Part shown: positions 26,310-33,922 of the stretch, piece by piece
How the letters are laid out: each line of letters opens with the position of its first letter
Numbering within the stretch: position 1 is the first letter of the stretch
Assembly: GCF_008806975.1 (NCBI RefSeq)
Contig: NZ_CP031728.1
Span: forward strand, 5,698,392-5,762,391
From: Cellvibrio sp. KY-GH-1
GTDB taxonomy: Bacteria > Pseudomonadota > Gammaproteobacteria > Pseudomonadales > Cellvibrionaceae
Length of the DNA stretch: 64,000 nt
Direction of reading: 5' to 3'
Made by a program: the position numbers and the translations under genes
The notes under the pieces: model-generated
What the model saw: only the letters and a program-made list of their open reading frames with translations
Told to the model about the DNA's origin: nothing
Databases searched by the model: none

Positions 26310-26756
26310 ATGTCTACCAACAGCGTGCATTTTCACCGTGTTTTACGCAGCACGCCGGAAAAGGTTTACCGGGCCTTTACCGATGCAGATGCCTTTGCGC
26401 GATGGCTCCCACCCTGCGGGTTTACCGCCAAAGTTCACCATTTTGATGCCAAGGTTGGTGGCTCCTACAAAATGTCATTCACCAACTTTACTACCGGGAA
26501 TAGCCATTCCTTTGGCGGTACCTATCTGGAATTAACGCCGCATAAGTACATCTCCTATAGCGCGAAATTTGACGACCCCAATTTACCCGGAGAAATGCGC
26601 ACAACCGTGGAGTTAACTCCTGTGCCCTGTGGTGTTGAAGTTAACATCAAACAGGAAGGAATTCCCGCCGTTATTCCTGTGTCTGGTTGTTATCTTGGCT
26701 GGCAAGAATCGCTGCAGTTTTTGGCGCAATTAGTAGAGCCGGAAATTCCGGAATAA
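26310..26756 (+). CDS. SRPBCC / AHSA1-like protein
   Basis: 148 residues with the START-like hallmark VLRSTPEKVYRAFTDADAFARWLPP, then DAKVGGSYKMSF, FGGTYLELTPHKYISY and C-terminal GWQESLQFLAQLVEP. These proteins bind hydrophobic ligands or act as cyclase-like folds; the ligand is unknown. GGAGA before the ATG supports the start. The next gene, 48 bases downstream, is a PhnB-like protein. This pair is common in bacterial genomes. Confidence 0.88.
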   Translation: MSTNSVHFHRVLRSTPEKVYRAFTDADAFARWLPPCGFTAKVHHFDAKVGGSYKMSFTNFTTGNSHSFGGTYLELTPHKYISYSAKFDDPNLPGEMRTTVELTPVPCGVEVNIKQEGIPAVIPVSGCYLGWQESLQFLAQLVEPEIPE

Positions 26757-26804
26757 GTTGCCTCATGCTCTGGCCGAACCTGATATTAACTATGGAGAAG
26801 TGAT

Positions 26805-27290
26805 ATGACTAACCCAGCAAAAAATACCATCTGCATTTGGTATGATCGTGATGCCGAAGCAGCGGCGCGCTTTTATGCCGATACCTTTCCCGATTCATTT
26901 GTGACTGCTGTGAATCTCGCACCGGGCGATTATCCGTCAGGTAAGCAAGGCAATGTACTAACGGTTGAATTCACCGTAATGGGAATTTCTTGTCTGGGCC
27001 TCAATGGCGGTCCTGCGTTCAAACACACCGAAGCCTTTTCATTTCAAATCGCCACCAAAGACCAGGCCGAAACTGATCGGTATTGGAATGCGATAGTCAA
27101 TAATGGTGGCCAGGAAAGTGAATGTGGTTGGTGTAAGGATAAATGGGGCATATCCTGGCAAATTACACCCATCGTATTATCCAAAGGCGTCACTGACCCA
27201 AATCCCGTTATTGCCAAACGCGTATTCGAAGCCATGATGACCATGCGCAAGATTGATGTGGCGGCAATTGAAAAAGCGATTGGGGGGTAA
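26805..27290 (+). CDS. PhnB-like VOC-fold protein
   Basis: 161 residues resembling the PhnB / '3-demethylubiquinone-9 3-methyltransferase-like' VOC family: ICIWYDRDAEAAARFYADTF, then FTVMGISCLGLNGGPAFKHT, WCKDKWGISWQITP and RVFEAMMTMRKIDVAAIEKA. VOC proteins use paired beta-alpha-beta modules around a metal or ligand. The actual reaction is unknown. Probably co-transcribed with the SRPBCC gene. Confidence 0.87.
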   Translation: MTNPAKNTICIWYDRDAEAAARFYADTFPDSFVTAVNLAPGDYPSGKQGNVLTVEFTVMGISCLGLNGGPAFKHTEAFSFQIATKDQAETDRYWNAIVNNGGQESECGWCKDKWGISWQITPIVLSKGVTDPNPVIAKRVFEAMMTMRKIDVAAIEKAIGG

Positions 27291-27316
27291 CTTCTATTGC
27301 TGTAGTAAAAACTTCA

Positions 27317-27343
27317 TTAAGGCAGTTTATACTGCCTTAATTT
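27317..27343 (+). terminator. Rho-independent terminator after PhnB-like gene
   Basis: TTAAGGCAGT, TTAT loop, ACTGCCTTAA, then TTT. The hairpin is symmetric and could act in both directions. Confidence 0.8.
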
Positions 27344-27518
27344 CCCCTCCCTGTTTGCGCAGCTAACGCCTTTATTTTAAGAATAAAAGTAGGTTGTTTG
27401 CAGCTGCGTTCCAAGTTTGAAGCCTGGCTTTATAAATAAGCGCATGAAATAATTAACTGCATAGCCTTTTTATTGGTATTGCGTTTTTATTCGTTTATTT
27501 ATCTAAAGGGAATCAAAA

Positions 27519-28028
27519 ATGATAAAGCGTTTAATGTTACTTGTTTTGTTGCTAGTACCAACCAGTTCCTATGCTGGTTTACTCTCGGGCGATATCACCG
27601 CCGTTCCTGAGTCAAAGGGTGTTTTTTCTTGGGGAGATGGTGTTAACAACCTGCACCAGCAGTGGTCTATCGCTTATTTTAATTATTCAGGCTGGTTTTA
27701 TTCGTCAGAATATAGTGAGTCTAATGCGGATGTTTTTGTTTATAGTGGGCTCGCTGATATAAGCTTGGCCGGTGATGCCTCTTTGTTTGAGTATCAATCA
27801 TCAGGTGCAGTCCACGCATGGGAAGGCGATACTGTTTTCTTTCGTGGCACTAATGGGTCTTATGGGGCTTGGAAAATTGATGCTATAGATGGTTTTTATG
27901 ATCCGACAGCGATCTTTCCGTATCGCAACTTTCTATCCGGAACCTGGTATTTTCTAGAAGATGGAAAATCTGACTTTTCCGTTAGCAAGGTTTCTGATCC
28001 CTACCGCCAACTTCGGACAGTTAACTAA
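27519..28028 (+). pseudogene. Exported protein truncated by IS3-family insertion
   Basis: The frame opens with a signal peptide (MIKRLMLLVLLLVPTSSYA) and aromatic, beta-rich sequence (LSGDITAVPESKGVFSWGDG, FEYQSSGAVHAWEGDTVFF). The first 158 codons are native. From 27995 the frame runs into the terminal inverted repeat of the insertion sequence, so the last residues (SDPYRQLRTVN) are IS-encoded. Right of the IS, a short open stretch at 29247-29336 could be the lost 3' end, but its phase does not fit a simple 3-bp target duplication. The family is unrecognised. Confidence 0.7.
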
Positions 28029-28876
28029 CATACATTTTTTGCCTCAAAGCGCTCGGGGCTAACAAAGCCAATAGCGCTGTGACGGCGGTAGCGATTGTAA
28101 TCCACTTCGATATATTCAAAAATAGATTCGCGCGTGTGCTTTCCATCTAGCAATGGCTCGCCGTGAACCAGCTCAACCTTAAGTGAATGAAAGAAGCTTT
28201 CCGCACACGCATTGTCCCAGCAATCACCCTTGCGACTCATACTCTGTATTAGCGAATATTTTTCCAGTAAATCCCTAAACGCATGCGATACATATTGGCT
28301 GCCACGGTCACTGTGAACAATAACGCTTTTTGGGAATTTTCGTCGCCACAACGCCATCATCAATGAATCACAAACCAATTGCGCATCAATATGTTTGCTC
28401 ATCGACCAACCAACAACTTTTCGAGAATATAAATCAATCATCACGGCCAGATACAACCAACCTTCTGTAGTTTGAATATAAGTAATATCGGTCACCCATT
28501 TTTCATTAGGTTGTTGCGCAGAAAAATCTCTAGCCAACAGGTTGGGCGCAACAGGTAGTGTATGATTGCTGTCCGTAGTCACCTTGAACAGCTTGGCCGC
28601 TTTTGCAATTAACCCCTGCCGTTTCAGGCTTTTCCGAATGGCTTTTATGTCGAGCGGATTATCTTGCTCCGCCAAATCATAAAAAATCCGATCCGCGCCA
28701 TACCGGCCTTTTCCAGCCTCAAATGCTGCCTTTACCAACGCATCAATCGCTTCTCTTTGCTGCATGCGCCAACTAACCATTTCACGATTATCAAGCCAGC
28801 TGTAATACCCACTTCGCGAAACCAACAGAACGCGCGCCATCATCGCGATTGAATATAGCGCGCTATTTGTCAGCAT
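28025..28876 (-). CDS. IS3-family transposase OrfB (DDE integrase core)
   Basis: 283 residues from the first ATG, but the frame is open upstream (ASKIKRYEF before the ATG), as expected for an OrfAB fusion made by -1 frameshifting. The DDE core shows WVTDITYIQT (D), VIHSDRGSQYVS (D) and CWDNACAESFFHSLKVE (E), so the enzyme looks intact. An HTH_21-like N-terminal segment (VSRSGYYSW) is present. The stop codon lies about 30 bases inside the left terminal repeat end. Confidence 0.92.
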   Translation of the reverse strand: MLTNSALYSIAMMARVLLVSRSGYYSWLDNREMVSWRMQQREAIDALVKAAFEAGKGRYGADRIFYDLAEQDNPLDIKAIRKSLKRQGLIAKAAKLFKVTTDSNHTLPVAPNLLARDFSAQQPNEKWVTDITYIQTTEGWLYLAVMIDLYSRKVVGWSMSKHIDAQLVCDSLMMALWRRKFPKSVIVHSDRGSQYVSHAFRDLLEKYSLIQSMSRKGDCWDNACAESFFHSLKVELVHGEPLLDGKHTRESIFEYIEVDYNRYRRHSAIGFVSPERFEAKNVC

Positions 28877-28890
28877 AAATTCGTAGCGTT

Positions 28891-29184
28891 TTATTTTTGA
28901 TGCTTCGCGAAGTAGGTAGCCGCCTTTTTTAGGATTTCAAGCTCCTCTGCTTGCTCGGCGAGCTGACGCTTGAGGCGTGCATTTTCAGCGGCGAGGAGCG
29001 ATTCTCTTTCAACATCAGTACGGCTATTGTTGAGTGCGCTACGCCAACTGTAAATTTGACTGGCATATATGCCCAGTTTTTCGGCGGCTTCCGCTACGCT
29101 CAATCGTTCGGCCAGTTTAATGGCCTCACTTTTGAACTCGGCTGTATACTTCTTATTCTCTTTTGGGGTTGGTTTCTTGCTCAT
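28891..29184 (-). CDS. IS3-family transposase OrfA
   Basis: 97 residues: helix-turn-helix region YTAEFKSEAIKLAERLSVAE ... LGIYASQIYSWR, then a leucine-zipper-like helix (ENARLKRQLAEQAEELEILK). The gene ends CAA AAA TAA. The A run at 28894-28898 would let ribosomes slip back one base into OrfB to give the active OrfAB transposase, as known for IS3 elements. Confidence 0.9.
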   Translation of the reverse strand: MSKKPTPKENKKYTAEFKSEAIKLAERLSVAEAAEKLGIYASQIYSWRSALNNSRTDVERESLLAAENARLKRQLAEQAEELEILKKAATYFAKHQK

Positions 29185-29246
29185 GGATCACCTCTGGAGT
29201 AAGTTTACTCAGTTTCTAAGGTGTCCGATATTCGCGGAGGGGATCA

Positions 29247-29572
29247 CTTCTACAGGGGGTGTCTAAATTGGTCACAGATGATAAAGATTTCAGAACGGTT
29301 GGTGAAATAAAGGTTTTTACTACATATGGTGACTAATAATTCGCGCTACCCGCTTTAAATTCCTATAAAAATTCCCAGTGGGGTTGCAGCCTCACTTTCG
29401 TTAGCCTCCCGCCCCAGCAATAGCCTGCGCAGGTAATTCAACCTCCTGAGTAATTTTCTTGCACGGTGATTGCAGAAAACAATCTGCTCTGCAGTTGAGT
29501 GATTTGTTGTTTTTCCAGTACTTTTTAAGAATTGGTTACAATCCAATCTATCTTTTCCTTAAGGTTAAAAAT
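29247..29572. other. Region right of the IS, with possible 3' remnant of the interrupted gene
   Basis: 29247-29336 can be read as an open stretch ending at TAA (VTDDKDFRTVGEIKVFTTYG), which may be the detached C-terminus of the gene truncated at 27995. The rest, to 29572, holds no gene I can support. AAGG before 29573 serves the next start. Confidence 0.4.
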
Positions 29573-30043
29573 ATGAAAGCAATTTTTACGTCGCTATTTT
29601 TGTTGCTGATAAATACTTCCACATTGGCTTCTGAGTTCGGAAAGGGAAATGAAGAGGCTGTTCGTGTTTCTATGCATTATCTTTTGGCCAACCCGGAAAA
29701 ATTTAGTGGTCAATTAGTAAGTATTACAGGGGTGTTGAATTTGGAATTCGAGTAAAATTTAATTTTCGTCGATAGTGAAAGTTTCGATTATTACATTAAG
29801 CAAAATGGTTTTTGGGTGGATGTCGATGGAAAATCCTTGGGAATTACTGATGAAATGGCTTTAGCATTAACAGGAAAAATGGTGGAGATTGAGGGAGTGT
29901 TTTATAGACATGTTCCCCGCATGGATAGTTGCGTTGAAAAAAATAAAAAATCGGGTACTAAATCATGCATTACTATGCGTGGTGGTCAGGCAGGAAGAAT
30001 TGAAAATGTTAATTATTTGTCTGAGCGTATCAAGATGAATTGA
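29573..30043 (+). pseudogene. Small exported protein with in-frame stop codon
   Basis: ATG 29573 opens a signal peptide (MKAIFTSLFLLLINTSTLAS) and mature sequence to LNLEFE, where TAA at 29753-29755 stops it. The same frame continues without interruption (NLIFVDSESFDYYIKQNGFW ... ENVNYLSERIKMN) to TGA at 30041. Coding character is the same on both sides, so this is one gene of about 156 codons with a single nonsense change. LANPEKFSGQLVSITGVLN resembles OB-fold-like exported proteins, but the family is not certain. Confidence 0.75.
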
Positions 30044-30229
30044 GCTTTTTGAAAGTGTTGTTAATCTGCTTTGCTAACATGCAACTACATATTCAACGCT
30101 TTTAGCACTTTAAGAATTATTGCAAAGCTGGGGTTTCCTTCGCCGGATAAAGCTTTACAAAGACTCTCGCATCCTATACTGCAGTCTTCCGCTAATTGTG
30201 CCACTCCCCCTGGCTGTTGTGACCGAGCA

Positions 30230-30264
30230 CCAAGTCACCATATTTTTCTGGTGACTTGGGTTTG
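30230..30264. terminator. Hairpin, probable bidirectional terminator
   Basis: CCAAGTCACCA (30230-30240) pairs perfectly with TGGTGACTTGG (30249-30259), with a T-rich loop and GTTT after it. It lies between the convergent genes at 29573 and 30299. Confidence 0.7.
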
Positions 30265-30298
30265 CTGGAAAATAAATTTTATTGCTGCATCAGAAAAT

Positions 30299-32170
30299 TC
30301 ATTTTATAAGCGGGCGAATTGGCTTGAGCGGTTCAGTTGGAGTTATTGTGCTCCGTCTTAATAGCCCTAAACGCGAAAGGATAGTCTTCCCTGCGTGTTC
30401 CATGCAGCTTTTTACATTAGATGTATCCTGATTGTTTTGAATTGCACTCGTAGCGCAACTTTCAAAGTCGCTGCTCACCATATTCATGCATCGTTGGTGT
30501 TCTTCTGTGCGCGGAGTAAAACTATTGCACACTGTTGCATGAGCCTGATATTGATAATCGACCACCTGATTAATTTTATTAATCATAGGATCTAACCAGG
30601 AATGACAATTTTTTTCCGCTGTGGGAATGCGGAACCCTGCGGCCAATACATTTGGCGATTCCGTATGCGCTGATACCACGGCCGGCAAACAAACTTTATC
30701 AAACGCGGCTTTCAATGCTTTTTGGCACTCTGTGCTGTGTACTTGATTTCCCTTACATCCAAAGGGGCCGGCGAACGCGGGCTGGGGAAACCACTTATTC
30801 ATCCAGTGGGTTCGGGCGTCTGCTCTATTTATATCCCATTGTTCGTACGTTTTTTTGTGAAACGCCGTAAATGCAGCGCTGACAGCCATGGCGGCAGCTT
30901 TTTTCGGATCGTAATTGACGCTAGATAATATTTCGCGCGCGGCGGCATAAATCCCGGTTGTTTTGTAATGCCAGGGTTCATCAAATGCCTTTGTTTTGGT
31001 TGCCGCTCCAAGAATACTTAAATAAACACTTTGCTTTGCATCCCAAAGTGACCAGCCACTGCTGTTGCTACGGTTAGGCAAACGCCACAGCCAGTTCGCC
31101 GTAGTCTGGTTATCGATTTCCTGAGGTAACAACGCAAATAAATCTCTGATGGCGATGTATTCTTTACTTTTTTGTTCCGCTTCGTTGCTTGCTTGTGCTC
31201 TGTGATTATTGCACTTTGTCTTGGCGTGCTCAGGGCTAAATCTATGCATGGTGTAATATTCCACGCATTGCTGGTAAATGAGCGCCATATTCACCTTGCA
31301 ACCACTTTGATAGCAATAGTCACCCAGCGAAATCCAACTATTATATTTATTTCCCCAATCAGCCAAGCCCAAATCGGCAGTCGGTTGTAGTGCGCGTATT
31401 TCTGCCATGCTGGGTACAAAAATTCCCCAGTATCCATAATAAACCTGTGCATCAGGCGCGGGCTTGGGCTTCTTGCGCAAATCGTCAGCCACGTCACCAA
31501 GATAGTTATAAATATCAGTGGTGTAAGTTATTGCAGTGTTGCCCCAGTCGTTAATAAACCCCAGACCGGCTTCATCTAAAAAGTTTGCGCAGGTATCGCT
31601 CGCTTGAGATATCGCGCCACTTACAGCGCTGAGATCGGCCAACGAAACCCCTCGGTCAATAAACTCGCAGGCACATGTTACATGGCCGGTTGCTGTAGCT
31701 ACGGGAGGAGGGATTTTTGTCATTTGTTGCCAGAGCACACTGGCAGCAACTTCACTATTTAACAGATTTTTCAAGGTGGTTTTTGCATTGCTATCCGGTA
31801 ATACCGCAGCGAGGCCGAGGCCAAAAGGTTTCGCCACTGACTGCGTAACGGAATTCAGGCACTGCCCATTAGGTATGGATGAAGGGGATGCAATTTTTAT
31901 GGCAGTAAGCGTTCCCATCGTAATTGCAAAACCGGCTTTATCGGTAGCGCTGGTGGCCAGGCATTTGCCGGCAGATGCGGGGAGTGATGCTAGAGATTCA
32001 CCTTTTTGAATCAGGTCACTTCCTATTTTGACACTTCCTTCGCCCAGGCTCTTTGCGCATGACCAGGCCTCTTTAAACGCTTTCCCTGGATCAGCCGCAT
32101 AAACAGAAGCGCTAATCGCCAAGTTGATACCAAAAACAACGTACAATATTCTCGCTAATGATTTGTTCAT
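30299..32170 (-). CDS. Cysteine-rich exported protein of unknown function
   Basis: 623 residues with a typical signal peptide (cleavage near ASVYAA). The mature protein has 18 cysteines by my count, including TCACEF, DYCYQSGCKV and AFAGPFGCKGN, which suggests several disulfides in the periplasm or outside the cell. A hydrophobic stretch at about 75-125 could insert in a membrane. There are no catalytic motifs and no family I recognise. It stands alone, with gene-free DNA on both sides. The frame is long and intact, so it is expressed at least in principle. Confidence 0.75.
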   Translation of the reverse strand: MNKSLARILYVVFGINLAISASVYAADPGKAFKEAWSCAKSLGEGSVKIGSDLIQKGESLASLPASAGKCLATSATDKAGFAITMGTLTAIKIASPSSIPNGQCLNSVTQSVAKPFGLGLAAVLPDSNAKTTLKNLLNSEVAASVLWQQMTKIPPPVATATGHVTCACEFIDRGVSLADLSAVSGAISQASDTCANFLDEAGLGFINDWGNTAITYTTDIYNYLGDVADDLRKKPKPAPDAQVYYGYWGIFVPSMAEIRALQPTADLGLADWGNKYNSWISLGDYCYQSGCKVNMALIYQQCVEYYTMHRFSPEHAKTKCNNHRAQASNEAEQKSKEYIAIRDLFALLPQEIDNQTTANWLWRLPNRSNSSGWSLWDAKQSVYLSILGAATKTKAFDEPWHYKTTGIYAAAREILSSVNYDPKKAAAMAVSAAFTAFHKKTYEQWDINRADARTHWMNKWFPQPAFAGPFGCKGNQVHSTECQKALKAAFDKVCLPAVVSAHTESPNVLAAGFRIPTAEKNCHSWLDPMINKINQVVDYQYQAHATVCNSFTPRTEEHQRCMNMVSSDFESCATSAIQNNQDTSNVKSCMEHAGKTILSRLGLLRRSTITPTEPLKPIRPLIK

Positions 32171-32564
32171 AAACAGGCTCCTTTGTTCTGAATGTTTCGT
32201 TGTTACATCCTAAAACCATGCTCGATTTTTTTGCTCAATAGGGTTTGTGCCTGAGCATTACATTCGCAAAGTAATAGTATCGTTAGTGATATTCATGGGA
32301 ATGGAAAAAACTCACATGGCAATAGCGGCATTTTGCGCTGCAACCTTCTCCTCATGGGTGTAAGGAATTTGGCATTGAATTTTTTTGTCCAAAAAAGCCG
32401 TAGCAGTTATGGCGGGTTCGCTAAAACAGTTCTGTATGAACGCTTTCGGCTAAGTACATTCTTCGCTGATATGAGATGGCAATGCAGTACATTTATCAGT
32501 TTTCGCTATAATGCCGCCCTCCATACCCCAATACCCCAAACAACAAAAATAACCAGTGACTCCC
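32171..32564. other. Divergent intergenic region
   Basis: 394 bases between the cysteine-rich protein (minus) and the transporter (plus). It should contain both promoters. I see no RNA element or strong palindrome. Confidence 0.4.
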
Positions 32565-33842
32565 ATGCAAACAGCCAATACCCCGTTCCGCGTTCTTTTT
32601 GCCAGCTTGATCGGCACTACCATTGAGTTTTTTGATTTTTATATTTATGCCACTGCTGCTGTGCTGGTATTTCCCACATTGTTTTTCCCTTCCGGTGATG
32701 CCACTACGGCGACCTTGCAATCGCTGGCGACTTTTGCCCTGGCGTTTTTTGCGCGGCCAATTGGGTCGGCGTTGTTTGGGCATTATGGGGATCGTATCGG
32801 GCGCAAGGCGACTTTGGTGGCGGCGTTGATGACTATGGGTGTGTCCACTGTGTGTATTGGCTTGTTGCCGACTTATGAAACCATCGGCATAGCTGCGACG
32901 ATTTTGTTATGCCTTTGTCGCTTTGGTCAGGGCATAGGTTTGGGTGGTGAGTGGGGTGGGGCGGTGTTGTTGGCGATTGAGAATGCGCCGGAGAACAAGC
33001 GTGCCTGGTATGGCATGTTTCCGCAGTTGGGCGCACCCATTGGTTTTTTCTGTTCGACGGGTGTGTTTTTACTGTTAACACATAATTTAAGTGATGCAGA
33101 TTTTTTCAGCTGGGGTTGGCGCATTCCATTTGTGGCGAGTGCGTTGCTGGTAATTGTTGGTTTGTATGTGCGCTTGAGCCTGGAGGAAACCCCCGCGTTT
33201 AAAGAGGCGATTAAAACGGAAAAGCGTGTGCCTGTCCCCATGTTCGCGGTATTTACGCAGCACACAGGTGTGATGTTTCTGGGTGCGTTTTTGGCGATAG
33301 CGGCATTTGTGGTGTTTTACCTCACCACGGTATTTTCGTTGGGTTGGGGAACCAGCAAATTGGGTTATACGCGCGAGGAGTTTTTAATTCTGCAATTGTA
33401 TGCTGTGTTTGCACTCGCGCTTACTATTTGTTTGTCGGCACATATTGCCGACCGGATCGGTCGCCGCGCGATGCTAATGCTTTCGGGAATTGCGGTTTTA
33501 TTATTTGGTTTGTGTTTTTCAACCCTGCTCAATTCCGGGTCAGACACGGGGGTTTTAATTACCCTCGCGATAGGATTTGGGGTGATGGGGTTAACCTATG
33601 GTCCACTCGGCACAGCGCTTGCTGAAATATACCCAACAGAAGTGCGTTACACCGGGGCATCGCTCAGTTTTAATCTGGCTGGAATTATCGGTGCGTCGCT
33701 CACCCCGGCGATAGCCAGCTGGCTGGGCACGCATTACGGGTTGCCGTTTGTTGGTTATTATATTTCGGTCGCCGGGTTGTTAACCTTAGTTGCCGCGTTT
33801 GCTTTGTCCAATGCGTTAAATAAAAACGCATTACCTCAATAA
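32565..33842 (+). CDS. MFS transporter, metabolite:H+ symporter (MHS) type
   Basis: About 425 residues with twelve membrane segments. Typical MHS signatures are FASLIGTTIEFFDFYIYATA at the start, ARPIGSALFGHYGDRIGRKA between TM2 and TM3, RFGQGIGLGGEWGGAVLLA, and ADRIGRRAML in the second half. Relatives (ProP, ShiA, KgtP) move osmolytes, shikimate or dicarboxylates with protons. The substrate cannot be read from sequence. ATG 32565 matches the usual N-terminus better than the GTG at 32556. Monocistronic by spacing. Confidence 0.9.
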   Translation: MQTANTPFRVLFASLIGTTIEFFDFYIYATAAVLVFPTLFFPSGDATTATLQSLATFALAFFARPIGSALFGHYGDRIGRKATLVAALMTMGVSTVCIGLLPTYETIGIAATILLCLCRFGQGIGLGGEWGGAVLLAIENAPENKRAWYGMFPQLGAPIGFFCSTGVFLLLTHNLSDADFFSWGWRIPFVASALLVIVGLYVRLSLEETPAFKEAIKTEKRVPVPMFAVFTQHTGVMFLGAFLAIAAFVVFYLTTVFSLGWGTSKLGYTREEFLILQLYAVFALALTICLSAHIADRIGRRAMLMLSGIAVLLFGLCFSTLLNSGSDTGVLITLAIGFGVMGLTYGPLGTALAEIYPTEVRYTGASLSFNLAGIIGASLTPAIASWLGTHYGLPFVGYYISVAGLLTLVAAFALSNALNKNALPQ

Positions 33843-33922
33843 GCACTGTTGTTGGCACAAGTTTGGTGCAGGCTATTGTTGTTTAGCGACCACCATAAGC
33901 ATAAATAACGAGATAAAAAGTT

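Larger units (their letters stand above)
27995..29246 (-). mobile_element. Complete IS3-family insertion sequence (IS3 group type)
   Basis: 1252 bp. The imperfect 26-bp terminal inverted repeats match at 20 of 26 positions: left TGATCCCTACCGCCAACTTC at 27995, right end TGATCCCCTCCGCGAATATC read on the minus strand from 29246. Two overlapping transposase frames are on the minus strand with a slippery A run between them. The flanking bases (TTC left, CTT right) do not form an exact direct repeat, so a clean target-site duplication is not visible. Confidence 0.88.

Noticed and set aside
30071..30361. 96-codon plus-strand frame
   Set aside because: It runs through a terminator hairpin (30230-30259) and into the 3' end of the opposite-strand cysteine-rich gene.
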